A DNA stretch of 25,808 nucleotides. Origin: Perkinsus olseni (Eukaryota; Perkinsozoa; Perkinsida; Perkinsidae). Below the pieces are notes generated by a model. That model saw only the letters and a program-made list of their open reading frames with translations. It made no database searches and was not told where the DNA came from. The DNA lies in contig JABANP010000637.1 of the NCBI GenBank assembly GCA_013115135.1, positions 1-25,808 of the forward strand, written 5' to 3'. A program made the position numbers and the translations under genes. Positions 9,330-17,100 of the stretch are shown piece by piece (within the stretch, counting starts at the first letter, position 1; the number at the start of each line of letters is the position of its first letter).

Positions 9330-9572
9330 CAATGGAAACTTTCCTTATACATCGTGCTGTACATGGTATAATCGCCACGTCTCTCAGCACAAAGGGCGCC
9401 GGCTGTCACGCCAATCTTACACAATAGTGATCTTCAAAAACTCTTCCGTCGCCAGCTGCTGCGGTCTTCCTCAGCTGCTGTCTTCCTTCGTCCGAGTTGC
9501 CGCCGCCAGAGGACAGCGGCATCTTCTTAATTACCGGCTGCCACCGCACCTATAGTGTGGCTGGCTCCTTCG
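9330..9572 (-). other. LINE 3' untranslated region without poly(A) tail
   Basis: About 240 bases lie between the LINE stop and the candidate target duplication. There is no poly(A) run (it would appear as T-rich on the plus strand). Close to the end, TTATAC (9345-9350) and GTATAA (9366-9371) can form a 6-bp stem, possibly part of the 3' structure recognised by the RT. The plus-strand ORF3 frame runs on by chance to 9553. Confidence 0.6.
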
Positions 9573-11333
9573 CTAATCCGGTGGGACGTCTTGCTGTGCT
9601 GCAGCAGTGACGTCCAGGTGCTCCATGATAGCCTTCATAAGACGGTTGAAGGCCTTTCGGCGCTTCAGGTCCGTCACGATCCTGTAGAGATGGAAGGGTA
9701 TTCCCCCGGCCACCCTCTTCCGCGCAGGTGCCAAGAACGGACACGACTGCAGATAGTGGCGGAAGTCCCCAATCGGGAAACCGCAGCCACACTCCGGAGA
9801 GGTAGCTAGGTCGCAGCGGAAACGGTGCGCAGGGGTCATAGCCCGACCGAACACTACCGCACTGGCTGCCGGAGTAACTTCCCTGCGAATCCACAATGAT
9901 GCGTGGGAGACACAGAAGAAGAACTCCTTTATAGCAGTTCCCAACTTGGCGCGCTCATCAGACCACCAGAAGCGTGTGGCGATGCGCATCTGCTCCTTCA
10001 AGTATCGAGTGAGGGTTCGACCACTGACGCATCCCTCAGCATTCACCTCTGAGAGGCTACCGCCTTGGGCCGCCAGCTGGTCAGCTACCTCATTGCCCTC
10101 GACTTCGGAGTGCCCTGGGACCCAGTGTAACTGTACTAGCTCGGTGAGTCCTCGAAGGAGGATGGCAATCTGCCTTGCCTTCTCCCATTTCTGAGTTCTG
10201 GCTCGGCTAGCCAATATCCTCAAGACCGCTTGGGAGTCCGTGAAGATCTCCCAGCTTTCGCCTGCTACGGCGTTACCAATAACCCAGCGAGCCGCCTGCT
10301 CAACCGCATGGAGCTCACACTCCGTTATGGAAGAGTAGGACGGTAGACGCCAAGATGCCGAGTGCACTTGGGCTCCCTTGCGGAAGACCACACACCCAGC
10401 ACCTGCTCGCCGGTCGAGGACCACCGAACCGTCCGTATAGATCGCATTGCGAGAGCGCATGGCCTGCTTAGCATAGTGCAAGGCCTGCTCCCGCTCTGCG
10501 ATAACCGTATGAAGACGAGTCTCCCAAGGTTGTATGGGGAGTGCTCGCCATTGCTGGATAGCCACAGAAGGCTGATCATGCTGGAGACCCTTAACCTTCA
10601 GAAGGCGACCAAGGGCTAGCTCATCCCCAAGCAAGGCTAGTCGTCTAGCGGCCATGCCAGCTAATTCCACATGGGCAGGCGTCAATCCTGCGGCAACAAC
10701 GAGAGCAGAATTGGAGGCATTTCGCGGGGCTCGAAGAGCGATCCGCGCCACCATTGCTGGCACTCGCATCACCAGATCCCTGGCTGTGGCAGACTTGAGG
10801 CCGTCATACCACACACACACTCCGTGTGCTAGTCCAGGCAGGATGCCTACCCTATAGGTCCGTATGACTTTGGCACCGGTGAGGGAAGCACGCTCCCAAC
10901 CTAGGTGCCGCAGTCGATTCAACTTGGCCAATGCTTCAGACACCTTCAACCGGATATGGTGTTGAAACGTCAGCCTTTTATCGATCCAGACCCCAAGCAC
11001 CCGCAGTACATTGACGACCTGGATTGGTACGTCCTGCAGGGTGAGGTCTTCTCCAATAGTGCGAGGAATAAGAGCTTGGGACTTCTCCGGTTCCCAGCTC
11101 AACCCCGCGTCGTCAGCCCATTCGAGAAGATGCCCCTCGGCTCGCTTCCACTTGTTGACGAGAGCAGCGCGTGTCCTTGCGGACAGGCTGATCGTCGTGT
11201 CGTCAGCGAAGAGCGTCAAGAAAATCCCCAGGGCTTCTAAAGGCTTGAAGCGATCCACGAGAGGAAGAGTGCTCAGCAGGTACAAGAAAGGTCCGAGGAC
11301 ACTTCCTTGCTGAACCCCACATTGCAATCCGCG
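9573..11333 (-). CDS. LINE ORF2 fragment: reverse transcriptase (partial), RNase H, CCHC end
   Basis: This is the C-terminal part of a non-LTR retrotransposon polyprotein that would nick DNA and copy LINE RNA in place. No start codon is expected because the element is 5'-truncated; residues are counted from the Leu codon at 11325-11327. RT motifs: GVQQGSVLGP at 4-13 and the catalytic FADD at 40-43, then the thumb. RNase H: Asp299 (YTDGS), Glu336, Asp364 and an HWVPGHSEVEGNEVAD segment with His406 and Asp416. A C-X1-C-X8-H-X4-C knuckle (Cys513, Cys515, His524, Cys529) lies near the end. The stop is TAG at 9573-9575. No internal stop or frameshift occurs in about 585 codons, so the insertion is recent or was copied from an intact source. 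Without the RT fingers and endonuclease it cannot be functional. Confidence 0.93.
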   Translation of the reverse strand, partial: RGLQCGVQQGSVLGPFLYLLSTLPLVDRFKPLEALGIFLTLFADDTTISLSARTRAALVNKWKRAEGHLLEWADDAGLSWEPEKSQALIPRTIGEDLTLQDVPIQVVNVLRVLGVWIDKRLTFQHHIRLKVSEALAKLNRLRHLGWERASLTGAKVIRTYRVGILPGLAHGVCVWYDGLKSATARDLVMRVPAMVARIALRAPRNASNSALVVAAGLTPAHVELAGMAARRLALLGDELALGRLLKVKGLQHDQPSVAIQQWRALPIQPWETRLHTVIAEREQALHYAKQAMRSRNAIYTDGSVVLDRRAGAGCVVFRKGAQVHSASWRLPSYSSITECELHAVEQAARWVIGNAVAGESWEIFTDSQAVLRILASRARTQKWEKARQIAILLRGLTELVQLHWVPGHSEVEGNEVADQLAAQGGSLSEVNAEGCVSGRTLTRYLKEQMRIATRFWWSDERAKLGTAIKEFFFCVSHASLWIRREVTPAASAVVFGRAMTPAHRFRCDLATSPECGCGFPIGDFRHYLQSCPFLAPARKRVAGGIPFHLYRIVTDLKRRKAFNRLMKAIMEHLDVTAAAQQDVPPD

Positions 11334-11339
11334 TTGGGC

Positions 11340-11502
11340 AAGACCCGCTAGAAGCGTCGCTGGTACGTCTACGCCTTCTGAGAGACCGGTCGAGATTGAG
11401 GAAGTTGTAGCTGAGATTGTTCCGGACGGTATGGACGGAAAGGCTCCTGAACGCCCTGACGCTGGTACGTCCTCCTGCTCGAAGGACGGCCCGACTAGCT
11501 GA
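11340..11502 (+). CDS. ORF3 C-terminal end, right of the LINE
   Basis: Right of the LINE the plus strand reads 54 codons to TGA at 11500-11502, with the same GTACG/GACGG wording as the rest of ORF3. The phase relative to the shared TTGGGC matches the left fragment (5920-9329), so this looks like the displaced end of the same gene. It is Pro/Ser/Thr/Glu-rich, with an acidic VEIEEVVAEIV stretch. The first few codons may belong to the LINE if its edge lies further right. Confidence 0.65.
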
Positions 11503-11727
11503 GCTGACTATGTTCTGTACGGTGACTTCAAGGGCCGCCGTGCGGACGAACTAAGATGAGATTCTTATTATGATTATTTTACACCGCTGTAGTACGAGGA
11601 TTTATTTTTATCGCTTTTGTACGCGTGTTGCCCGATCTCTGCGGCAAACGGTCGTTGAGGCCCCTTTGTTGTCGGTCGCATATCGGTACGCCCCCGTCAT
11701 TCTAGTAGCCCCAGTTTGGATCTGCGT
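11503..11727 (+). other. 3' untranslated stretch before the polypurine tract
   Basis: About 225 bases separate the ORF3 stop from the polypurine tract. I see no protein-like reading; an AT-rich patch sits at about 11560-11610. It presumably belongs to the 3' end of the element RNA. Confidence 0.6.
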
Positions 11728-11735
11728 GGGAGGAA
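11728..11735 (+). promoter_or_regulatory. 3' polypurine tract
   Basis: GGGAGGAA lies immediately 5' of the TGTGAT start of the LTR, exactly where the plus-strand primer of an LTR retrotransposon belongs. The tract is short but continuous and abuts the LTR. Confidence 0.8.
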
Positions 11736-12088
11736 TGTGATGGGACGCGCTGCGCCCTGCTAGAGCGCAACTTCCCCTTTTTCTGTGGACGATCCGTCAC
11801 TGTGTGCTCTGTCCCCTAGAATGACATCCTTCGGGGTGCTGCAGCCGTTTCGCGTATCTTTAGCTAGTAGCTATCGATCGTACGTAGCTCTCTAGCAGAT
11901 CAGTAGATCATCCGATCATCCGATCATCAGTCCTAGACTACTATCGTCCTATATCTATCCTCGTCGTACGGTTCACCGCTACCGTACGTACTGATATTGG
12001 TCATAGCTCTGTCAACTCGACTCCTAAGTCCATAGTGTGCTGGTTGTGTTCTCCTCTTAGTTGGGACGGACGGTTCACTTCTATCACA
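11736..12088 (+). repeat. 3' LTR (353 bp)
   Basis: It starts TGTGAT and ends ATCACA, a perfect 6-bp terminal inverted repeat with the usual TG...CA ends, right after the polypurine tract. Inside are three GATCATC(C/A) units in tandem (11906-11929), TAGCTA palindromes near 11861-11889 and a weak TATA-like TATATCT near 11950. The 5' LTR is outside the window, so neither LTR identity (insertion age) nor the target duplication can be checked; the five bases after the LTR are GATCT. Confidence 0.87.
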
Positions 12089-12657
12089 GATCTTCAGTTA
12101 CCGCTCGCCCTGAAATACATGCGAAGTGGCTCAACCCATCAGAAGCTTCGAATGTCGTCATCTCATCGATGATTGCTGCGGCTGACTCAGTCAATCTGGG
12201 TCAGATCATCTGACTGCCACTGACTGATGGTACCAATAACGATTCGGGTGAGTCACCCGGGTGACCTCCGATCTCCAAAGTGAGAGTCTCACCAGTGTCA
12301 GTTTTGCCCACTCTTTTGAGGATACAAGCGGAGCCCGTCGCTTCGCTCCGGAGTCGCTTCGCTCCAATGGCGGCGGCGGCGCTCTCAGCAGAAATGTTGT
12401 GCAGTTAGGCGTAAGTGCAGGAAAGTGTGAATTCTTCACGCGCGATGTAGTGAATGAGTACAGTTCTTATGAGAGATGAAGAGAGGGAATGTGAACGCAC
12501 CGGCTTAATGAGGAAGCTGTGGAGTTGATTGAGACGTATGCGAAAGACGGGAAGATATAGAGATGGAACTGTGACAAACTTCTCGAATGTGAGTATTTCA
12601 CGCACGATTATGTTGAGCTCAAATAGAAGTATTAATAGAAGTATTAATGTATGCTCT
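12089..12657. other. Flanking spacer with clustered palindromes and short repeats
   Basis: I recognise no gene here. At 12183-12292 there is a cluster of five perfect dyads. GTCGCTTCGCTCC is repeated in tandem (12337-12365, period 16), followed by a GGC run. Two diverged copies of a GTGA...TTCACGC-GA motif lie near 12425 and 12588. A 12-bp unit AATAGAAGTATT is duplicated at 12622-12645. It is either host flank or the remains of another element. Confidence 0.6.
12183..12292. promoter_or_regulatory. Cluster of five dyad-symmetric sites
   Basis: The sites are TGACTCAGTCA (12183-12193), GTCAGATCATCTGAC (12200-12214), GGGTGAGTCACCC (12246-12258), GTCACCCGGGTGAC (12252-12265) and GTGAGAGTCTCAC (12280-12292). 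Four have an odd centre. All share GTCA/GTGA half-sites, the first being an AP-1/bZIP-like core. A protein-binding role is inferred. Confidence 0.4.
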
Positions 12658-12767
12658 GAGGCCCCTGCTCATGCCCGCCCCTAAATTTCTCGCTGCGCCC
12701 CTAAATTCCTCAACCCGCCCCTAAAGTACTCAAACCGCCCTTAAATTACTCATGCTTGCCCCTAACT
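12658..12767. repeat. 20-bp minisatellite, about five copies
   Basis: Units begin with CGCCCCTAAA or a close variant at 12676, 12696, 12716, 12736 and about 12757, with an imperfect partial copy before. The period is 20 bases (21 for the last). Each unit holds CCCTAAA or CCTTAAA, the former matching one TTTAGGG-type telomeric unit on the other strand. Confidence 0.85.
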
Positions 12768-12857
12768 ATTTTCTTCGGTGTACGACCATTATACGTGCTT
12801 TCTAGGACTATTGACCAGTGTCCACGTATTAGGTAGAGTATACGTTGATTTTCTGCC

Positions 12858-13162
12858 ATGCCAAGGAAGTTGAGAGTGCCAAATCGCTTTCATTCTAGAT
12901 CTTTGGGGCACGTGAGCGGGTATGTAGGCGAACTGAATCAGGCCTGCCGTACAGCTGCCCAGTATGGGCCCTATACTATCGAGGAAGAGACGGTACTACT
13001 GGGGGTGTGTTGTATGTGGTGAGAACGATGTCTCCTCCCTAGGTCTACACTGCTCTTGATGCCTGGCTGGAGGACATAGGGCGATATGCATATGAATTGG
13101 GATTCACCACTACAAATAAGTGCAGGCACCGCCATATGAGTTTCCACAGCACACGAAAGTAA
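12858..13162 (+). CDS. Possible small two-exon gene or gene fragment running into the satellite
   Basis: From ATG 12858 a protein-like reading runs to 13004, ending in YTIEEETVLLG. A GT...AG interval at 13005-13042 (38 bases, pyrimidine-rich before the AG) would join it in phase to 13043-13162, which starts VYTALDAWLEDIGRYAYELG and stops at TAA 13160-13162. The last dozen codons already lie in the first satellite monomer. Without splicing the reading stops at TGA 13020-13022. I do not recognise the 88-residue product. It may be the truncated 5' end of a host or transposon gene cut by the satellite. The intron would be very short, and I hold this call lightly. Confidence 0.25.
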
Positions 13163-13714
13163 TGAAGACCACTTGACGACTACGTCACTCGAGTGAGGAA
13201 CAGACCAGATCATCAGCCTCATTGGTAGCAGCAGAGATTCATGTCAACCTTTCTTTCCGTCAACCATCGGATTTCACTCGATATGAGTTTCCAGAGCACA
13301 TTGAGGTGAGACAGACCGCTTGACGACTATCTCGCCCAAGTGAGGCTATGTTTGGATCATCAGCGTCACTGGTGGTCTACCAGTGGTAATCGCGAAGACT
13401 GATGTCGAACCTTTTGTCCGTCGACTCGCACGCGACATGAGTTTCCACAGCACGCGAAAGTAATGAAGACCACTTGACGACTACGTCACTCGAGTAAGGA
13501 AAAGACCAGATCATCAGCCTCATTGGTAGCAGCAGAGATTCATGTCAACCCTTCTCTCCGTCAACTCGCACTCGATATGAGTTTCCACAGCATACGGGGG
13601 AGATACAGACCACTTCACGGCTGTGCCACCCGAATAGGGTTATATTCAGATCATCAGCGTCGTTGGTAGACGTAAAGAGTAATGTCAAGCTTTCTGGCCG
13701 TCGACTCCCACGCC
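13134..13714. repeat. First complete 581-bp higher-order unit
   Basis: The monomers are A 13134-13280, B 13281-13434, C 13435-13574 and D 13575-13714. The C monomer here is a hybrid: it starts like C but continues like A (CGAAAGTAATGAAG), as again at about 15660 and 17300, which points to exchange between monomer types. Confidence 0.85.
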
Positions 13715-14194
13715 ATATGAGTTTCCACAGCACACGAAAGTAATGAAGACCACTTGACGACTACGTCATTCCAGAACACATTGAGGTGAGACAGACCACT
13801 TGACGACTATCTCGCCCAAGTGAGGCTATGTTTGGATCATCAGCGTCACTGGTAGCCTACCAGTGGTAATCGCGAAGACTGATGTCGAACCTTTTGTCCG
13901 TCGACTCCCGCGCGACATGAGTTTCCACAGCACACGAATGCGATGCAGGGCATTCCGAGGCTATATCATGCGAGTAAAGAAAAGGTTAGATCATCAGCCT
14001 CATTGGTAGCAGCAGAGATTCATGTCAACCCTTCTCTCCGTCAACTCGCACTCGATATGAGTTTCCACAGCATACGGGGGAGATACAGACCACTTCACGG
14101 CTGTGCCACCCGAATAGGGATATATTCAGATCATCAGCGTCATTGGTAGACGTAAAGAGTAATGTCAAGCTTTTTGGCCGTCGACTCCCACGCC
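13715..14194. repeat. Shortened 480-bp higher-order unit with A/B fusion
   Basis: Monomer A breaks off after GACTACGTCA and joins directly to B at TTCCAGAACACATTGAGG (near 13768), removing 101 bases. The same junction, with the same private base (GAAC instead of GAGC), recurs near 15991, 22222, 22702 and 24927, so one deletion was later copied around the array. Confidence 0.88.
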
Positions 14195-17100
14195 ATATGA
14201 GTTTCCACAGCACACGAAAGTAATGAAGACCAGTTGACGACTATGTCACTCGAGTAAGGAAAAGACCAGATCATCAGCCTCATCGGTAGCAGCAGAGATT
14301 CATGTCAACCTTTCTCTCCGTCAACCATCGGATTTCACTCGATATGAGTTTCCAGAGCACATTGAGGTGAGACAGACCGCTTGACGACTATCTCGCCCAA
14401 GTGAGGCTATGTTTGGATCATCAGCGTCACTGGTAGCCTACCAGTGGTAATCGCGAAGACTGATGTCGAACCTTTTGTCCGTCGACTCGCACGCGACATG
14501 AGTTTCCACCGCACACGAATGCCATGCAGGGCATTCCGAGACTATATCATGCGAGTAAAGAAAAGGTTAGATCATCAGCCTCATTGGTAGCAGCAGAGAT
14601 TCATGTCAACCTTTCTCTCCGTCAACTCCCACTTTATATGAGTTTCCACAGCATACGGGGGAGATACAGACCACTTCACGGCTGTGCCACCCGAATAGGG
14701 ATATATTCAGATCATCAGCGTCATTGGTAGACGTAAAGAGTAATGTCAAGCTTTTTGGCCGTCGACTCCCACGCCATATGAGTTTCCACAGCACACGAAA
14801 GTAATGAAGACCACTTGACGACTACGTCACTCGAGTAAGGAAAAGACCAGATCATCAGCCTCATTGGTAGCAGCAGAGATTCATGTCAACCTTTCTCTCC
14901 GTCAACCATCGGATTTCACTCGATATGAGTTTCCAGAGCACATTGAGGTGAGACAGACCACTTGACGACTATCTCGCCCAAGTGAGGCTATGTTTGGATC
15001 ATCAGCGTCACTGGTGGTCTACCAGTGGTAATCGCGAAGACTGATGTCGACCCTTTTGTCCGTCGACTCGCACGCGACATGAGTTTCCACAGCACAGGAA
15101 TGCGATGCAGGGCATTCCGAGGCTATGTCACTCGAGTAAGGAAAAGACCAGATCATCAGCCTCATTGGTAGCAGCAGAGATTCATGTCAACCCTTCTCTC
15201 CGTCAACTCCCACTTTATATGAGTTTCCACAGCATACGGGGGAGATACAGACCACTTCACGGCTGTGCCACCCGAATAGGGATATATTCAGATCATCAGC
15301 GTCATTGGTAGACGTAAAGAGTAATGTCAAGCTTTTTGGCCGTCGACTCCCACGCCATATGAGTTTCCACAGCACATGAAAGTAATGAAGACCACTTGAC
15401 GACTACGTCACTCGAGTAAGGAAAAGACCAGATCATCAGCCTCATTGGTAGCAGCAGAGATTCATGTCAACCTTTCTCTCCGTCAACCATCGGATTTCAC
15501 TCGATATGAGTTTCCAGAGCACATTGAGGTGAGACAGACCACTTGACGACTATCTCGCCCAAGTGAGGCTATGTTTGGATCATCAGCGTCACTGGTGGTC
15601 TACCAGTGGTAATCGCGAAGACTGATGTCGACCCTTTTGTCCGTCGACTCGCACGCGACATGAGTTTCCACAGCACGCGAAAGTAATGAAGACCACTTGA
15701 CGACTACGTCACTCGAGTAAGGAAAAGACCAGATCATCAGCCTCATTGGTAGCAGCAGAGATTCATGTCAACCCTTCCCTCCGTCAACTCGCACTCGATA
15801 TGAGTTTCCACAGCATACGGGGGAGATACAGACCACTTCACGGCTGTGCCACCCGAATAGGGTTATATTCAGATCATCAGCGTCGTTGGTAGACGTAAAG
15901 AGTAATGTCAAGCTTTCTGGCCGTCGACTCCCACGCCATATGAGTTTCCACAGCACACGAAAGTAATGAAGACCACTTGACGACTACGTCATTCCAGAAC
16001 ACATTGAGGTGAGACAGACCACTTGACGACTATCTCGCCCAAGTGAGGCTATGTTTGGATCATCAGCGTCACTGGTAGCCTACCAGTGGTAAGCGCGAAG
16101 ACTGATGTCGAACCTTTTGTCCGTCGACTCCCGCGCGACATGAGTTTCCACCGCACACGAATGCCATGCAGGGCATTCCGAGACTATATCATGCGAGTAA
16201 AGAAAAGGTTAGATCATAAGCCTTATTGGTAGCAGCAGAGATTCATGTCAACCCTTCTCTCCGTCAACTCCCACTCGATATGAGTTTCCACAGCATACGG
16301 GGGAGATACAGACCACTTCACGGCTGTGCCACCCGAATAGGGATATATTCAGATCATCAGCGTCATTGGTAGACGTAAAGAGTAATGTCAAGCTTTTTGG
16401 CCGTCGACTCCCACGCCATATGAGTTTCCACAGCACACGAAAGTAATGAAGACCAGTTGACGACTACGTCACTCGAGTAAGGAAAAGACCAGATCATCAG
16501 CCTCATCGGTAGCAGCAGAGATTCATGTCAACCTTTCTCTCCGTCAACCATCGGATTTCACTCGATATGAGTTTCCAGAGCACATTGAGGTGAGACAGAC
16601 CACTTGACGACTATCTCGCCCAAGTGAGGCTATGTTTGGATCATCAGCGTCACTGGTAGCCTACCAGTGGTAATCGCGAAGACTGATGTCGAACCTTTTG
16701 TCCGTCGACTCGCACGCGACATGAGTTTCCACAGCACACGAATGCGATGCAGGGCATACAGAGGCTATGTCATGCGAGTAAAGAAAAGGTTAGATCATCA
16801 GCCTCATTGGCAGCAGCAGAGATTCATGTCAACCTTTCTCTCCGTCAACTCCTACTTTATATGAGTTTCCACAGCATACGGGGGAGATACAGACCACTTC
16901 ACGGCTGTGCCACCCGAATAGGGATATATTCAGATCATCAGCGTCATTGGTAGACGTAAAGAGTAATGTCAAGCTTTTTGGCCGTCGACTCCCACGCCAT
17001 ATGAGTTTCCACAGCACACGAAAGTAATGAAGACCACTTGACGACTACGTCACTCGAGTGAGGAACAGACCAGATCATCAGCCTCATTGGTAGCAGCAGA

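Larger units (their letters stand above)
9324..11339 (-). mobile_element. 5'-truncated LINE (I/R1/Jockey-like with RNase H) nested in ORF3
   Basis: The minus strand encodes the second half of a LINE-type RT, an RNase H and a CCHC end, followed by about 240 bases of 3' UTR. The endonuclease and first half of the RT are missing, as is typical of incomplete target-primed reverse transcription. TTGGGC occurs at both edges (9324-9329 and 11334-11339) in the same ORF3 codon phase, making it a candidate target-site duplication. Sequence right of 11339 resumes protein-like reading in the sense of the host element. The 5' junction is less certain: the minus-strand frame stays open past 11400, so the true edge could lie a little further right. 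Confidence 0.85.
1..12088 (+). mobile_element. Ty3/gypsy-type LTR retrotransposon, 5' part outside the window
   Basis: The order is gag zinc knuckles, protease, reverse transcriptase, RNase H, integrase, a large extra ORF, polypurine tract and 3' LTR. Integrase downstream of RNase H is the Ty3/gypsy (Metaviridae) order, as opposed to Ty1/copia. The 5' LTR, primer binding site and most of gag lie left of the window. The visible part is about 10 kb once the nested LINE (about 2.0 kb) is subtracted, so the whole element would be unusually long. Pol is uninterrupted, which suggests a fairly young copy, but gag has a frame break and ORF3 is split by a LINE, so this copy is probably not autonomous. 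The exact clade needs an RT tree. Confidence 0.95.

Noticed and set aside
9330..9555. The last 75 codons of the open frame that begins in ORF3
   Set aside because: This part lies in the LINE 3' UTR, read antisense, and its composition differs from the rest of ORF3.
11906..11929. Shared GATCATC word in the LTR and in every satellite monomer as evidence of common origin
   Set aside because: Seven bases are too few; the surrounding sequences do not align.
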